A stretch of 64,000 nucleotides of DNA from CAZHYV01 sp964537055. GTDB taxonomy: Bacteria; Myxococcota_A; Polyangia; Palsa-1104; JAEUJZ01. This document shows, one piece after another, positions 1 through 9,015 of this stretch (the first letter of the stretch is position 1; the number at the start of each line of letters is the position of its first letter). The position numbers and the translations under genes are program-made. The stretch spans positions 163,252-227,251 of the forward strand of contig CAZHYV010000005.1 in the NCBI GenBank assembly GCA_964537055.1, written 5' to 3'. The notes under the pieces are model-generated. The model was not told the DNA's origin. It did not search any database and saw nothing but the letters and a program-made list of their open reading frames with translations.

Positions 1-394
1 GGCACATGTCTTTCCACTCAAGAAGGTTCATTTTCCCCCGAAGGCACCATCTAGCATTAAGGAACTCTTTGCCGCAATCATGTTTCGATTGCTTTTGCTC
101 ATCGTCTTTTCCAGGAATATAAATGTCATCGTAGAATGCATTATTGCACGAATTCCAGTTTTCACATGGGAGGCAGTCGTCTGCGGTTAATTTTCCCTGT
201 AACTGTTTAATCCTTTCCTCAGCTTTTTCTGGCGTTAAACTTCTTTCCTCATTCATTGCCTGGATAGGGGAAAGCGGTTCCGTTGTTGCTACCGAAGCTG
301 GCGCAGGACTAGAGTCATCCTGCACATTTTGCTTTGGGCCTGCGCAGTGGAGAAGACCAAAGACCGCCGTACATAGGAGTAATTTTTTCATCAT
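1..394 (-). CDS. Putative lipoprotein, 3' end beyond the window
   Basis: An open frame runs without a stop from an ATG pair (394/391) to the window edge, so the C-terminus is missing; about 131 residues are visible. The N-terminus (MKKLLLCTAVFGLLHCAG) has lysines, a short hydrophobic stretch and a Cys at a loosely lipobox-like position (LLHC; His at -1 is unusual), suggesting an exported lipoprotein. The mature part is first Ser/Pro/Ala/Thr-rich, then a helical Glu/Lys-rich stretch, then a Cys-rich region with CLPCENWNSC. AAAGGAA lies about 12 nt upstream. No family recognised. Coding is supported by the signal sequence and the uninterrupted frame. The short ORF 416-664 lies just upstream on the same strand. 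Confidence 0.7.
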   Translation of the reverse strand, partial: MMKKLLLCTAVFGLLHCAGPKQNVQDDSSPAPASVATTEPLSPIQAMNEERSLTPEKAEERIKQLQGKLTADDCLPCENWNSCNNAFYDDIYIPGKDDEQKQSKHDCGKEFLNARWCLRGKMNLLEWKDMC

Positions 395-415
395 ATTTCT
401 TTATAGTTCCTTTCT

Positions 416-664
416 TTATGAATTCGTATCTCTAATCGATTTACGTCTCCATACATTATATACATTCTTATCCGATTGTCTAGCGAAGTGCGGTTGCTTT
501 TGTAACCTACTTTCCCCAAACCCCCCATTCCGGACCCATCGCTGAACATGAGGGAACAAAACCGTGACATGCCGTTCTAAAACTTCCTCAGCATAGTAAA
601 GGACGTTTTTATGCATAAGCCCTCGGGAAGCTGGATTCTTGGCAAATGTACCCGCGACGAGCAT
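416..664 (-). CDS. Small hypothetical protein (82 aa)
   Basis: A short frame with ATG at 664 preceded by AGGAAG five nt upstream, a good ribosome binding site. The protein is basic and aromatic, with no signal peptide or membrane segment. It contains NPASRGLMHKN and a helical stretch YYAEEVLERHVTVLFPHVQ. It ends 21 nt before the start of the lipoprotein gene at 394 and could be co-transcribed with it. I do not recognise the family. It may be a real small gene or the 5' remnant of a longer one; the opposite strand also carries a 133-codon frame, so coding status is uncertain. Confidence 0.35.
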   Translation of the reverse strand: MLVAGTFAKNPASRGLMHKNVLYYAEEVLERHVTVLFPHVQRWVRNGGFGESRLQKQPHFARQSDKNVYNVWRRKSIRDTNS

Positions 665-728
665 CGTCTCTTCCTATCTTCCTAGGCTTTAGCAAATAAC
701 TCATGTAGGTGCAGAACTTACTTTCTTC

Positions 729-757
729 TTGACTATAATAACTAGTGCTAGTATGTC
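729..757 (+). promoter_or_regulatory. Sigma70-like promoter, possibly leaderless
   Basis: TTGACT (729-734), 17-nt spacer, TATGTC (752-757), then six nt to the ATG at 764. There is no Shine-Dalgarno. A perfect TATAAT also occurs at 734-739 but without a good -35; it would give an 18-nt leader. Confidence 0.4.
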
Positions 758-763
758 TATTTC

Positions 764-1417
764 ATGAGACGACATTTACTTCAAATTGGATGTTTAACCA
801 TACTATTACTAAGTGCTTGTCAATCAACTTCTCTTCCTGGAGACAAACAAGCAGATCCACCCGTTGCTCCAGGAATAGGGCCCAACCAATTATGTAGGTC
901 CTCTGAACCTGAATCATGTACGTATACCGACGAAACTACTGGGGCAGAAGTTGATCCTATTGTTATTGTAGACAAGACCTCTAAGGCTGTTAACGTGATT
1001 GGAGTTGTCGTAAACTTCAAGACTCCAAAGGGGTTGTATCAGTACACAGTTAACTTAGCCAACAAAGGTGTTGATTTTGTTACACTGAAGTTTACTCCAA
1101 CCGGTCAATCCTATATAACGGAGGCTTATTTCGAAAGGACTTATCCTTCATCCTCGGCTCCTCAGCTGAAGATATACACCTCGAACGGAGGGATAATAGT
1201 GAACCTTGACGATGAGAATTATGGAGATCTTGCGCTCAAGGCCTTGGTTGCAGAAGTGTTCTATAACGCAGATTACCTTAGAAACCATCTCACATCGTAT
1301 CCTGATCTAAAAGAATCTCTAGCTTTAGACCCGGCTCGTATGAGATCGATTGAGTCTATGCTAAAGACCTATATGGAACGGTTTGAAACAGACTGGCTCT
1401 TTACCAGGCCTCTATAA
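764..1417 (+). CDS. Lipoprotein of unknown function
   Basis: 217 residues with a textbook type II signal peptide: MRRHLLQIG, a hydrophobic Leu/Ile run, then LSAC as lipobox with Cys at residue 19, so the mature protein should be lipid-anchored. The residue after Cys is Gln, which does not block outer membrane sorting in the E. coli model. The mature chain has a flexible Pro/Asp-rich linker, a possible beta-rich middle (residues 60-140) and a helical C-terminus. No known domain recognised. The promoter sits only six nt before ATG and no ribosome binding site is visible, so a leaderless message is likely. It is flanked by about 290 nt without a clear gene. Confidence 0.8.
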   Translation: MRRHLLQIGCLTILLLSACQSTSLPGDKQADPPVAPGIGPNQLCRSSEPESCTYTDETTGAEVDPIVIVDKTSKAVNVIGVVVNFKTPKGLYQYTVNLANKGVDFVTLKFTPTGQSYITEAYFERTYPSSSAPQLKIYTSNGGIIVNLDDENYGDLALKALVAEVFYNADYLRNHLTSYPDLKESLALDPARMRSIESMLKTYMERFETDWLFTRPL

Positions 1418-1703
1418 TCTCTCTTCCCTAAAAAACATCTCTGTTCATTCTTTTGTCCCCCGATACAAAATTGTGGTTCCTGGTCGTAAAATCAGCGAGG
1501 TATCCAATAGATACTAGCTGCAGGACGCAGATCCCCTAACCTACAAATGAAAACATTTCTTGACCGTGGAAGCTTTCCTAAGAACCCATCTTCTGCCAAA
1601 GCCGTTGCCCAACCTCAAAAAATGTCCTCTGTTTCCATCCAAAAATACACTTTCTTTACGAAATTGCTTCCCTATTTAACCTACATATGCTTAGTTCTCT
1701 TAC

Positions 1704-2816
1704 ATGTATGCAAATCTCATTTCTCATTTTGAAAAATTAAATATTTCTTTAAATCATTCCAACACTTATGCCATTGCCAACGAATCGGTTTTTTCAAAAT
1801 CTTACGTTTTGAAAGCACCGCTGCTCGATACAGAGCAAATGCTTCTACGTCGGACCGAAGATCTTTCCCAAGAGAAAGCTCCTCTTGATCCGACCGATTT
1901 GTACTTAGATGCGGAAGATGCTGCTTCTTACCTAAGGTTGCTCAAAAGCTCACCCTTTTTAGGCGATGTGGATCCACAAAGCCTTGCGTTTGCAGCAGAT
2001 ATGATTCTGACCCAAATCCATGAGCACGCGTTTAACCCAAACCAACTGATGATGCTAGGACTAGGGATTGGCGATGGACAGAAAGAGACCCACCTCATCA
2101 ACCAGCTTTTGCAAAGATACCCGTTTGAGGTGATGTCCTACTTCTTTGATATCAACTGCGAGCTGGTTCAACATGCTCACGAGCAAGCACAACGGGCGCT
2201 TGCCCACCATCGGAATGTGTATCTGTTTCCTATTTGGGGAAACTTTTACCATCTGCCTGTCTTAAAGAATTTATTCTACTCCTCTGAGGAATCTCTTTTG
2301 CGGGTGGCATGCCTTTTTGGGGGCACGTTTGGTCAGCTTCCTGATGAAACCCACTTTATCAAGCATGTTTTGTCGATCCTAAAGAAAAACGAGATCGTTC
2401 TCATCGATGTTGATTGTGCGGTTGCAGAGCCTTTGGATAGCAAGACCATTGTAGAAAAGGATGCTTTCTTTGCCTTCGTCGAGGAGCAAACAGCCTATAC
2501 TTCCTGGATTTCAGAATTTATGAAAAGGCATTTATCCGGCAAACGTTCTTCGATTATGGCAAGTATTCATCCTCAGTCGGGAACCATTCCTTCAGGGTAT
2601 ACAATCTCACTTTCTGAGAAACAGGAGGACGGAAACGTACGGAATCTTTTGTCCCTCAAGAGGTATTCGCTTCCTGCTCTTAAACAAGTATTTTCTACTC
2701 ATGGATTCGATTTGCTGGGAGAGGTTGCTTACGGGTTTCATCCGCATCGGAAACTTTGTATCTTCCAGCGAAAATCTGACCCCAAGGATGCCTGGGAGAG
2801 CGACCACTATAATTAA
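1704..2816 (+). CDS. EgtD-like SAM-dependent methyltransferase
   Basis: 370 residues resembling the histidine-specific methyltransferase group (Pfam Methyltransf_33; EgtD-like). Visible marks are a glycine-rich SAM loop LGLGIGDGQKE near residue 117, an acidic strand end (FDIN) near 147, GNFYHLP near 180, and FGGTFGQLPDE followed by a long strand ending in LIDVD. In this family these form the Rossmann fold binding S-adenosylmethionine; the substrate cannot be told from sequence. The N-terminal 60 residues look poorly conserved and the true start may be internal. No clear ribosome binding site precedes ATG 1704. It ends 2 nt before the DNA glycosylase ATG, so the pair is probably co-transcribed. 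No ergothioneine partner gene (EgtB type) is present here. Confidence 0.65.
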   Translation: MYANLISHFEKLNISLNHSNTYAIANESVFSKSYVLKAPLLDTEQMLLRRTEDLSQEKAPLDPTDLYLDAEDAASYLRLLKSSPFLGDVDPQSLAFAADMILTQIHEHAFNPNQLMMLGLGIGDGQKETHLINQLLQRYPFEVMSYFFDINCELVQHAHEQAQRALAHHRNVYLFPIWGNFYHLPVLKNLFYSSEESLLRVACLFGGTFGQLPDETHFIKHVLSILKKNEIVLIDVDCAVAEPLDSKTIVEKDAFFAFVEEQTAYTSWISEFMKRHLSGKRSSIMASIHPQSGTIPSGYTISLSEKQEDGNVRNLLSLKRYSLPALKQVFSTHGFDLLGEVAYGFHPHRKLCIFQRKSDPKDAWESDHYN

Positions 2817-2818
2817 GT

Positions 2819-3442
2819 ATGACAGGCACTCCACAAAACTCCTTGGTCCTCCCAGCTACCTTTTACGAACGGTCCACACTTCTGGTAGCCAAAGAGCTGC
2901 TGGGGAAATATCTGTGTCATCGGCTACCCACCGGAGAAGTGTACGCTGGCTACATCACAGAAACCGAGGCCTATCTAGGACCAGAGGATCGGGCAAGTCA
3001 TGCTCGATTTGTCAAAAAGCGGGACAACCAGTTGATTCCATCGCCACGCTCTTCGGTGCTGTTTGGCCCCTCAGGAAGGTCCTACGTCTATCTCATCTAT
3101 GGGGTCCACTACTGCTTCAATGCAGTGGCCCATCCTAAGGAGGAGGTCGGAGCAGTTCTTGTCCGCTCGGTCGTTTTGGCAGAACCCCTTTTTCAGAAAA
3201 ATACCGCTATCCAGGGTCCGGGACGGGTGTGCAAAATGCTACAAATTGACCGACGTTGTCATGGATTTGATTTGACGCAGGAGGGCATCGCATCTTTCCA
3301 AGGAGGCACATCCCCTCTTTGGATCGAAGACCGAGGGTTTGAGATTTCTGAGGCGAAGATTCTTACAGCACCTCGGGTTGGTGTTGATTATGCTGGCGAA
3401 CATGCTTCGCTGCCTTATCGATTTATCTATACGCCTAAGTGA
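2819..3442 (+). CDS. 3-methyladenine (alkyladenine) DNA glycosylase, AAG/MPG family
   Basis: 207 residues, full length for bacterial AAG proteins. Base-excision repair: hydrolyses the N-glycosidic bond of alkylated purines such as 3-methyladenine and hypoxanthine. The family signature ETEAYLGPEDRASH is present, with Glu50 as the expected catalytic base, Tyr52 as the residue stacking in the abasic gap and His61 matching the human enzyme pattern. SYVYLIYGVHYCFNAV and GPGRVCKML follow as in relatives. ATG lies 2 nt after the methyltransferase stop, indicating translational coupling. It converges with guaA across 46 nt containing no obvious terminator hairpin. The family assignment is secure; substrate range is inferred. 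Confidence 0.93.
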   Translation: MTGTPQNSLVLPATFYERSTLLVAKELLGKYLCHRLPTGEVYAGYITETEAYLGPEDRASHARFVKKRDNQLIPSPRSSVLFGPSGRSYVYLIYGVHYCFNAVAHPKEEVGAVLVRSVVLAEPLFQKNTAIQGPGRVCKMLQIDRRCHGFDLTQEGIASFQGGTSPLWIEDRGFEISEAKILTAPRVGVDYAGEHASLPYRFIYTPK

Positions 3443-3488
3443 TTTCGCCCAAATAATCTGTACACCGAGTGACTTCCACGGCAGGTTT

Positions 3489-5042
3489 TTATTCCCACTC
3501 GATGGTGCCAGGTGGTTTTGAGGTAATGTCGTAGACAACCCGGTTGATGCCTTTGACTTCATTGACGATTCGGAAGGACATCGTCGCCAAAAGGGAGTTT
3601 GGCAGCTCGGCCCAGTCTGCAGTCATCCCATCCTCTGAGGTAACCGCACGGATGGCGATTGTTTCTGCATAGGTGCGATAATCGCCCATGACCCCGACAG
3701 ATCTTACGGGTAAAAGCACAGCAAACGCCTGCCAAAGGTGGTTGTAATACCCACTTTTCCGAATCTCTTCTTCGATAATGGCGTCTGCTTCCCTCACCTT
3801 ATGAAGGCGTTTCTCTGTGACTTCGCCGACGATTCGTACGGCCAAGCCCGGTCCAGGGAAGGGTTGCCTCTTGATGAGAGATTCGGGGATGCCCAGCTCT
3901 TGCCCAAGCCTACGAACCTCATCTTTAAACAGGGTTCGTAACGGCTCAATCAGCCCTAGGCGCATTTTCTCGGGAAGCCCGCCCACGTTGTGGTGCGTTT
4001 TGATGGTAGACGAGGGGCCCTTAGAAGCCGCTGATTCAATCACATCCGGATACAGGGTGCCTTGCACCAAAAAAGAGGCGGGTTGCTTTTGTGATTTGGC
4101 CGCCTCTTCAAAAACCTCAATAAACAGGTGTCCGATCCGTTTCCTCTTCTCTTCAGGATCGAGAACCCCCGAAAGCGCTTTCAAAAACCGTTCCTTCGCA
4201 TCAACGACAAGAAGAGGCATTTGAAAAAGTTCATAAAATAAATTTTCGATTTCGACCCGCTCGCCTTTTCGCATCAGGCCCGTATCCACAAAAATACACG
4301 ATAGCTTTCCCGGTGCGGCCTTGTGCACCAACGCGGCAGCCACCATGGAATCAATCCCTCCTGAAACGCCGCAAACCGCAAATTCCTGCCCAAGTTGCAG
4401 CTGAGTCTGCTCGATCAGCTTGGGCAGAAGCGAGGTCATGTTCCATTCAGGACGCAGATGGCAGATACGGAATAGGAAATTTTCCAGGATCTGGATCCCT
4501 TGAGGAGTATGAGCAACCTCGGGATGAAATTGGATGCCGTACAGGCTGCGCTCCTCATCAGCGATCGCTGCAAACGGTGTATTTTCAGTCGAGGCAAGTC
4601 TGTGAAAGTGAGAGGGAATGCTTTTGATGTGGTCCCCGTGGGACATGAGTACTTCTATAGCATCGGAGAGACCATGGAACAGCGCAGAGGGTTTGTCGAT
4701 CACAAGCCGGGCTCGGCCAAATTCTTTCTTCGTTCCAGGCACCACTTCCCCCAAAAGTACCTTCGACATCAGCTGGGCGCCATAGCAGATCCCCAAAATG
4801 GGAATCTTTAGCGAAAACAGCGCCTTGTCCACAGAGGGAGCTCCTGCCTCGTATACGGAAGCAGGTCCCCCCGATAGGATAATTCCTTTAGGATTTAGAG
4901 CTTTTATCTTCTCAGTTGAGATTGTATAGGGATAGATTTCGCAGTAGATCCGGCATTCTCGAATCCGTCGAGCAATCAATTCTGTGTACTGGGAGCCAAA
5001 ATCTAAGATGAGAACACTTGAAGGGGTCTCGGAGCTTGTCAT
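3489..5042 (-). CDS. guaA: GMP synthase (glutamine-hydrolysing)
   Basis: 517 residues, near the 525 typical of bacterial GuaA. Converts XMP, ATP and glutamine to GMP. The N-terminal class I amidotransferase has the nucleophile Cys86 in GICYGAQ and the His/Glu pair in FHPEVAH. The ATP pyrophosphatase domain has the PP-loop VSGGIDSM near residue 225. The C-terminal dimerisation domain has PFPGPGLAVRI and ends in GTIEWE as usual. The start VLILDFGSQYTELIARRIRE is typical, with eight extra N-terminal residues. It is transcribed alone, away from the propeller gene and towards the glycosylase gene. No guaB neighbour is seen. Confidence 0.98.
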   Translation of the reverse strand: MTSSETPSSVLILDFGSQYTELIARRIRECRIYCEIYPYTISTEKIKALNPKGIILSGGPASVYEAGAPSVDKALFSLKIPILGICYGAQLMSKVLLGEVVPGTKKEFGRARLVIDKPSALFHGLSDAIEVLMSHGDHIKSIPSHFHRLASTENTPFAAIADEERSLYGIQFHPEVAHTPQGIQILENFLFRICHLRPEWNMTSLLPKLIEQTQLQLGQEFAVCGVSGGIDSMVAAALVHKAAPGKLSCIFVDTGLMRKGERVEIENLFYELFQMPLLVVDAKERFLKALSGVLDPEEKRKRIGHLFIEVFEEAAKSQKQPASFLVQGTLYPDVIESAASKGPSSTIKTHHNVGGLPEKMRLGLIEPLRTLFKDEVRRLGQELGIPESLIKRQPFPGPGLAVRIVGEVTEKRLHKVREADAIIEEEIRKSGYYNHLWQAFAVLLPVRSVGVMGDYRTYAETIAIRAVTSEDGMTADWAELPNSLLATMSFRIVNEVKGINRVVYDITSKPPGTIEWE

Positions 5043-5141
5043 GCGTGAGGCAACGCTACCAAATTTTTCTTAGGAAGGCTAGGGGTCTTGCATAAGGAAA
5101 CCACATTGCCCGTTGGGAAGATGTAGAACCTACCCTTCGTT

Positions 5142-6329
5142 CTACTTCTTAGACTCTTGCTGAGGATTGGGTTTAGATAGGTCGCTAAAGAAGAGACAAT
5201 CGCTATGTTTCTCGGGTCTTGGGCATGTTGGTTTACTGCCGCTCACCCAAGTCATGTACAATCCTGAGATAGAAGGAAGCCCTCCATCGGGGTCCATGAT
5301 CTCCTTGGTTTGTGTCACAGGATGGTAGAGGGGAACTGGTCCATCCCCCAATTTCTTCCATGTGACACCTGCTGGAGAAATACGCGGAAAATCGTATCGG
5401 AATGGAGGCAGCGAGTCTAGGTTTGCTTTTGCCAGCTCCTTTCCTTCCTGCGTTTCTGCATTGTACAAATAAACGCCCCCTGAGTTGAAGTGGAGGCTGG
5501 TCTTCCAGACAATGTAAGGCCAAGCTATCTCAGGCTGGGACGCTTCTTTGGTATGGCTTAGCTGGGTGTGTTTGCCCGTTTCTATTTCGTAAAGATGCAC
5601 ATCGCTATCGACAATCCCTTGAAAATACTCCTTCCTCAGGTCAACCAGGCTATACACCAACCGCTCTCCTTCCAGGGCAACATGATCAATCTCAAAGTCA
5701 GGAGGCACCTCAAACAAGGTCTTGGTCTTTCGTGTAGGGATGTCAAAGAGCATCACTGCATTGCGCCGACGTTTCAGTGGATCTAAGTACTCATCCACCC
5801 AGACAACCTTGTTTCCATAGATCGTACCAAAGGGACCGACTTCATTCTCTACCCGTCCGATTTGGACTTTACCCACAAACAGCTGTTTTCCGGTTTTGAG
5901 GTTGAGGAGGGTAAACTCATGATGGGTCGTTACCAGCAGGATCCAATCTCCAGAGATAGCATGGTATCCTATCACACGAGGTTCTCTTCTTTTGTCAAGG
6001 AGGATCCGTTCTTTAAGAACGGGCTCAGTGAAATTGATCAGGCAAATCGTATTCGGACCCGTTTTACTATGGGCTTTGAGTTTGCACCAATAGATGAATT
6101 CTCCTCGGCTCGAAACCTCTCCGTAAAGGTGCTCATCCATATGGGGGGTCGTCGCAACCATCCAGGCAGCATAGGGTCGGTTTTGGATGGGCGTAGCTCG
6201 AATGGGTGAAGAAGCAAACCCTTTCCAGTATGAGTGGAAAGAAGGCTTTGCATCAGACATTTCAGCTGAAATAAAAAACGTAACAACGCTACAGATAACA
6301 TACATCACTACGATTCGTTGTATTCTCAT
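5142..6329 (-). CDS. Exported beta-propeller-like protein
   Basis: About 395 residues from the chosen ATG at 6329, which has AAGGAAGG five nt upstream; the longer frame from 6362 would overlap the upstream gene and lacks such a site. A signal peptide (MRIQRIVVMYVICSVVTFFIS) is followed by repeated units of the type WILLVTTHHEFTLLNLKTGK and GVYLYNAETQEGKEL, i.e. beta strands ending in short turns as in TolB/WD-like propellers. This suggests a periplasmic or surface propeller used for binding, with no catalytic motif seen. It lies 14 nt downstream of the C39-like lipoprotein gene and is probably in one operon with it, so the two may act together. Ligand unknown. Confidence 0.65.
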   Translation of the reverse strand: MRIQRIVVMYVICSVVTFFISAEMSDAKPSFHSYWKGFASSPIRATPIQNRPYAAWMVATTPHMDEHLYGEVSSRGEFIYWCKLKAHSKTGPNTICLINFTEPVLKERILLDKRREPRVIGYHAISGDWILLVTTHHEFTLLNLKTGKQLFVGKVQIGRVENEVGPFGTIYGNKVVWVDEYLDPLKRRRNAVMLFDIPTRKTKTLFEVPPDFEIDHVALEGERLVYSLVDLRKEYFQGIVDSDVHLYEIETGKHTQLSHTKEASQPEIAWPYIVWKTSLHFNSGGVYLYNAETQEGKELAKANLDSLPPFRYDFPRISPAGVTWKKLGDGPVPLYHPVTQTKEIMDPDGGLPSISGLYMTWVSGSKPTCPRPEKHSDCLFFSDLSKPNPQQESKK

Positions 6330-6343
6330 AGCAACCTTCCTTT

Positions 6344-7537
6344 CTACCAAAGAACATTCCATTTTCTTTCTACCGTGCCCCCCTTCCCATTGTTCGATTC
6401 TAAATCAGCAACGACTGTATTGACATCTACGGTCTCAGTGAGCTTCTTCCCGTCCCGCTTACGACTACTTTCACGAAAATAGAAAAAAGCGGAGTCATCC
6501 TTGCCGTTGTAGGAGCCTCGGTAACCGATAAGAAGAATGTAGTGATTCCTTTTCCAATCTGGTCGGGTTTCATCGTAGTGATAAATAAAACCTGGAAACA
6601 CATATTTTTCATTTTTCGGTGTTTGGTTAATTAGTGCAAGCACAGGCTGGTTGTGTACCGTAACATCCTGAACCACTCTTCCGATCAATCGTGCCGCGTT
6701 ATTCGATGTCTTCCGCCCAATCAGATCGCCCACGTAAGGTTCTTGCTGAAGACGAAGGTCCGCATAACTTTCGCAGGTGTTTCTTGCTGTGGTCACCTGA
6801 GTATACTGGGATGCTCGATAAAGGTATTTATTGAGGAAATTTAAGATGGGCGCAAGAGCTGTACCGCCACCTCGATTACAATCGCCTGTACTTAAGGCCT
6901 CGGCAATGTCTTTTTGGAAAAGGTCGACTCCAAAGTGATACATGATCATTTGGACTGCAGCGGGACCACACCAATTATCGCAGAGCTGCTCGAATCTTGT
7001 AAATTCTCTAAGGTGACTATGGAGAATCACTGAAGGATCGCTCTCGCTGGAGATCAAACGAACGTCTTTTGGATAGGTTACCTTGTAGTCAGAAGAGACG
7101 GCCTCCTCCTTTCGCGCAAGAAGGTAGGGTTGGTGAACGTGAACATCGTAAGAAGCCGTCATGATTTGGTTGGAGAGAGGATTATCTCTCATCTCTTCCA
7201 TCTTAGCAGCAAGCCGCAGATCGTTCGATTCATAATCGACGGTAGGATCACAGTACCCGTCGGGGATAGCATTTTCCCCTACCGAACCCTCGCATGCTGG
7301 ATTTTTCTCTAACCAAGGCATTTTTTCAAGCGTAGTTGCAATGAGCTCTTTTTGGCTCATTTGGTTAAACCCTGATTCCTGAGAATCTTCTGAGTTCTCG
7401 TCCTCTGGGTCTCCTTTCTGGTTCGAAGCCAACCGATCATTTTCCTTCGTGCCCTCTGTATCATCCACAGGTTCTAAAGGACCACAGCACAGGCTAAAGA
7501 CAATCAGACTTCCAATGAGATGCATCACTCGTTTCAT
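6344..7537 (-). CDS. Lipoprotein with C39-like papain-fold domain
   Basis: 397 residues. The start has an excellent ribosome binding site (AAAGGAGG just upstream). The N-terminus MKRVMHLIGSLIVFSLCC ends in Cys residues suitable for lipidation, followed by an acidic low-complexity linker (residues 20-60). From about residue 180 the chain resembles C39-like peptidase folds: DNWCGPAAVQMIMYHFG with likely nucleophile Cys190, and RNHYILLIGYR with likely His332, followed by an Asp-containing turn. This order (Cys, His, Asp/Asn) fits papain-like cysteine peptidases. Extra cysteines (C186, C220, C255) could form disulfides outside the cytoplasm. The substrate is unknown; it could be a surface protease or a non-peptidase relative. 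It precedes the propeller gene at 14 nt spacing. Confidence 0.6.
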   Translation of the reverse strand: MKRVMHLIGSLIVFSLCCGPLEPVDDTEGTKENDRLASNQKGDPEDENSEDSQESGFNQMSQKELIATTLEKMPWLEKNPACEGSVGENAIPDGYCDPTVDYESNDLRLAAKMEEMRDNPLSNQIMTASYDVHVHQPYLLARKEEAVSSDYKVTYPKDVRLISSESDPSVILHSHLREFTRFEQLCDNWCGPAAVQMIMYHFGVDLFQKDIAEALSTGDCNRGGGTALAPILNFLNKYLYRASQYTQVTTARNTCESYADLRLQQEPYVGDLIGRKTSNNAARLIGRVVQDVTVHNQPVLALINQTPKNEKYVFPGFIYHYDETRPDWKRNHYILLIGYRGSYNGKDDSAFFYFRESSRKRDGKKLTETVDVNTVVADLESNNGKGGTVERKWNVLW

Positions 7538-7854
7538 GGCAGATCCTCCTTTGAGTCAATGAGTTCCTATTACGTTTGAAAGAAAACGTAGAAATGGGCT
7601 CCCTGATGCGAGAGAAGAAAACGGATTTAACGAAATCGACTGTAGATGTATACTTCCCAAAAAGGACCAGAATCACTCTGGAAGTATACCTGGAAGAAGA
7701 AAAAGGCAAGAAAAATCAAAAGGATCTAGCGGGGCACGTTTGAATTGAGCATCAAGCTCGATGCCCGTTCAGCCGCCTCATCAGCATTTGCAAGGTGATG
7801 TCACTACAGCTTCTCAAAAAGGTAGACGAGGCGCTTGTTGTTAATTCCATACGT
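7538..7854. other. 317-nt gap with an inverted repeat
   Basis: No convincing coding frame. It contains the 10-nt inverted repeat 7648-7657 / 7680-7689 and the ribosome binding site of the C39-like gene at its left edge. Confidence 0.5.
7648..7689. repeat. Inverted repeat with 22-nt loop
   Basis: GTATACTTCC at 7648-7657 is exactly complementary to GGAAGTATAC at 7680-7689. No T-run follows on either strand, so it looks more like a protein-binding dyad upstream of the C39-like gene or an RNA hairpin than an intrinsic terminator. Confidence 0.4.
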
Positions 7855-9012
7855 CTAATATTTCTTCAATTCGTCTAAGAAAAAATCTTGGTAAGGGATA
7901 AGTAAGGTAGATTCTGGAAATTGCTGTCTCGTCGATCCAGTGTAAACAAAATACCGTTTGAGAGGCCTGTGCGCCACCTCTTCAAGGGACTTCATACCTC
8001 GAAGATCAAGTTGGGAAAATGACCTTCCAAATTTGCATTCCACCCCAACTAACACTTTTCCAGTATCTATGACGCAATCGACCTCTGCTCCGCCTGCACT
8101 TCGATAGCTGCTAATCTTCCAGGATTTTCGATGAGCACGTTGAAAATACAAACATTGTAAAATCATCCATTGCTCAAAGAGATGGCCTTTCTCAATGGCC
8201 GAGGGGGGATTTTTGTGTAGCCCTAAAAGAGCATTCCGTACCCCCAGATCAAAAAAGACAAACCGATCTTTTTGACTCACTCGACGAGAAGATTGTTTTG
8301 GATGAAATGAAGGGATACGAAAAGCAATGAAGGTATCTTCAAGAATAGAGAAAAAACGTCGGATCGTCTCCTTAGGAATTTCAGAGTCATTGGCAAGCTT
8401 CGAATAGTTGATCCACTGACCACTCGCCTCTGCAGCTACGTCTAAAAACCGAGAGTAAGCACCTAATTCGCGGGTTAAGGCCTCGGCCATGATTTCTTCT
8501 CGCAGATAAGTTGTAGCATAGCTCTCGAGAATTTCCAGTTGTTCCTTGGGGTCTAAATAAATTCCCGGAAGAGATCCAGTCTGTAACACATCCTCTAACA
8601 GAAAAGGCTCTGTCATCTCCTCCAACATGAGGGGATCTAAATATTCCAAGATTAATCTCCCGGGAAGCAGATTGGCTCCATCCCGTCTTAGTTTGCGCGC
8701 ACTTGATCCAGTTAAAACGAACCTATGCCCTTTTTTGGCATCGATTAACAATTGGACAACATTCAACAGACGGGGAACCCTTTGAATCTCATCGATCACA
8801 ATTAATTTTGGGGTGGAAAATGCCTCGATTTCTCGCTTTAGGCGGCTTGGATCTTTCGCGTAGCTCACCAGCAAAGATTCATCGGAGAAATTCAAATATA
8901 AATCAGGATCTAACGCCTGAACCAGAGTAGACTTACCAACTTGTCTTGCCCCTAAGAGGAGGACATTTTTTTCTTGTTTAAGTAATCGATGGAAAAGCAC
9001 TCTGTCTATCAT
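7855..9012 (-). CDS. AAA_14/DUF4143 family ATPase
   Basis: 385 residues. An N-terminal P-loop ATPase has Walker A GARQVGKST (residues 21-29), Walker B LIVIDEIQR (Asp74, Glu75) and the VLTGSSARKLRR sensor-like segment typical of the AAA_14 group. The C-terminal DUF4143 domain contains FEQWMILQCLYFQ and a nuclease-like stretch (SYRSAGGAEVDCVID, VECKFG) reminiscent of the PD-(D/E)xK fold noted for this family. The biological role of these proteins is poorly defined; they are patchily distributed. It is transcribed alone, from a promoter region dense in inverted repeats (9016-9089), which suggests tight, possibly auto- or stress-related repression. No Shine-Dalgarno is visible. Confidence 0.85.
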   Translation of the reverse strand: MIDRVLFHRLLKQEKNVLLLGARQVGKSTLVQALDPDLYLNFSDESLLVSYAKDPSRLKREIEAFSTPKLIVIDEIQRVPRLLNVVQLLIDAKKGHRFVLTGSSARKLRRDGANLLPGRLILEYLDPLMLEEMTEPFLLEDVLQTGSLPGIYLDPKEQLEILESYATTYLREEIMAEALTRELGAYSRFLDVAAEASGQWINYSKLANDSEIPKETIRRFFSILEDTFIAFRIPSFHPKQSSRRVSQKDRFVFFDLGVRNALLGLHKNPPSAIEKGHLFEQWMILQCLYFQRAHRKSWKISSYRSAGGAEVDCVIDTGKVLVGVECKFGRSFSQLDLRGMKSLEEVAHRPLKRYFVYTGSTRQQFPESTLLIPYQDFFLDELKKY

Positions 9013-9015
9013 GCA

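Larger units (their letters stand above)
395..763. other. Gap between divergent lipoprotein genes
   Basis: Apart from a possible 82-codon gene (416-664, minus) and the promoter of the 764 gene, I see no RNA gene, repeat or clear terminator here. Confidence 0.5.

Noticed and set aside
1547..1732. 61-codon ORF on the plus strand
   Set aside because: No ribosome binding site, no domain, and it overlaps the methyltransferase start; probably chance.
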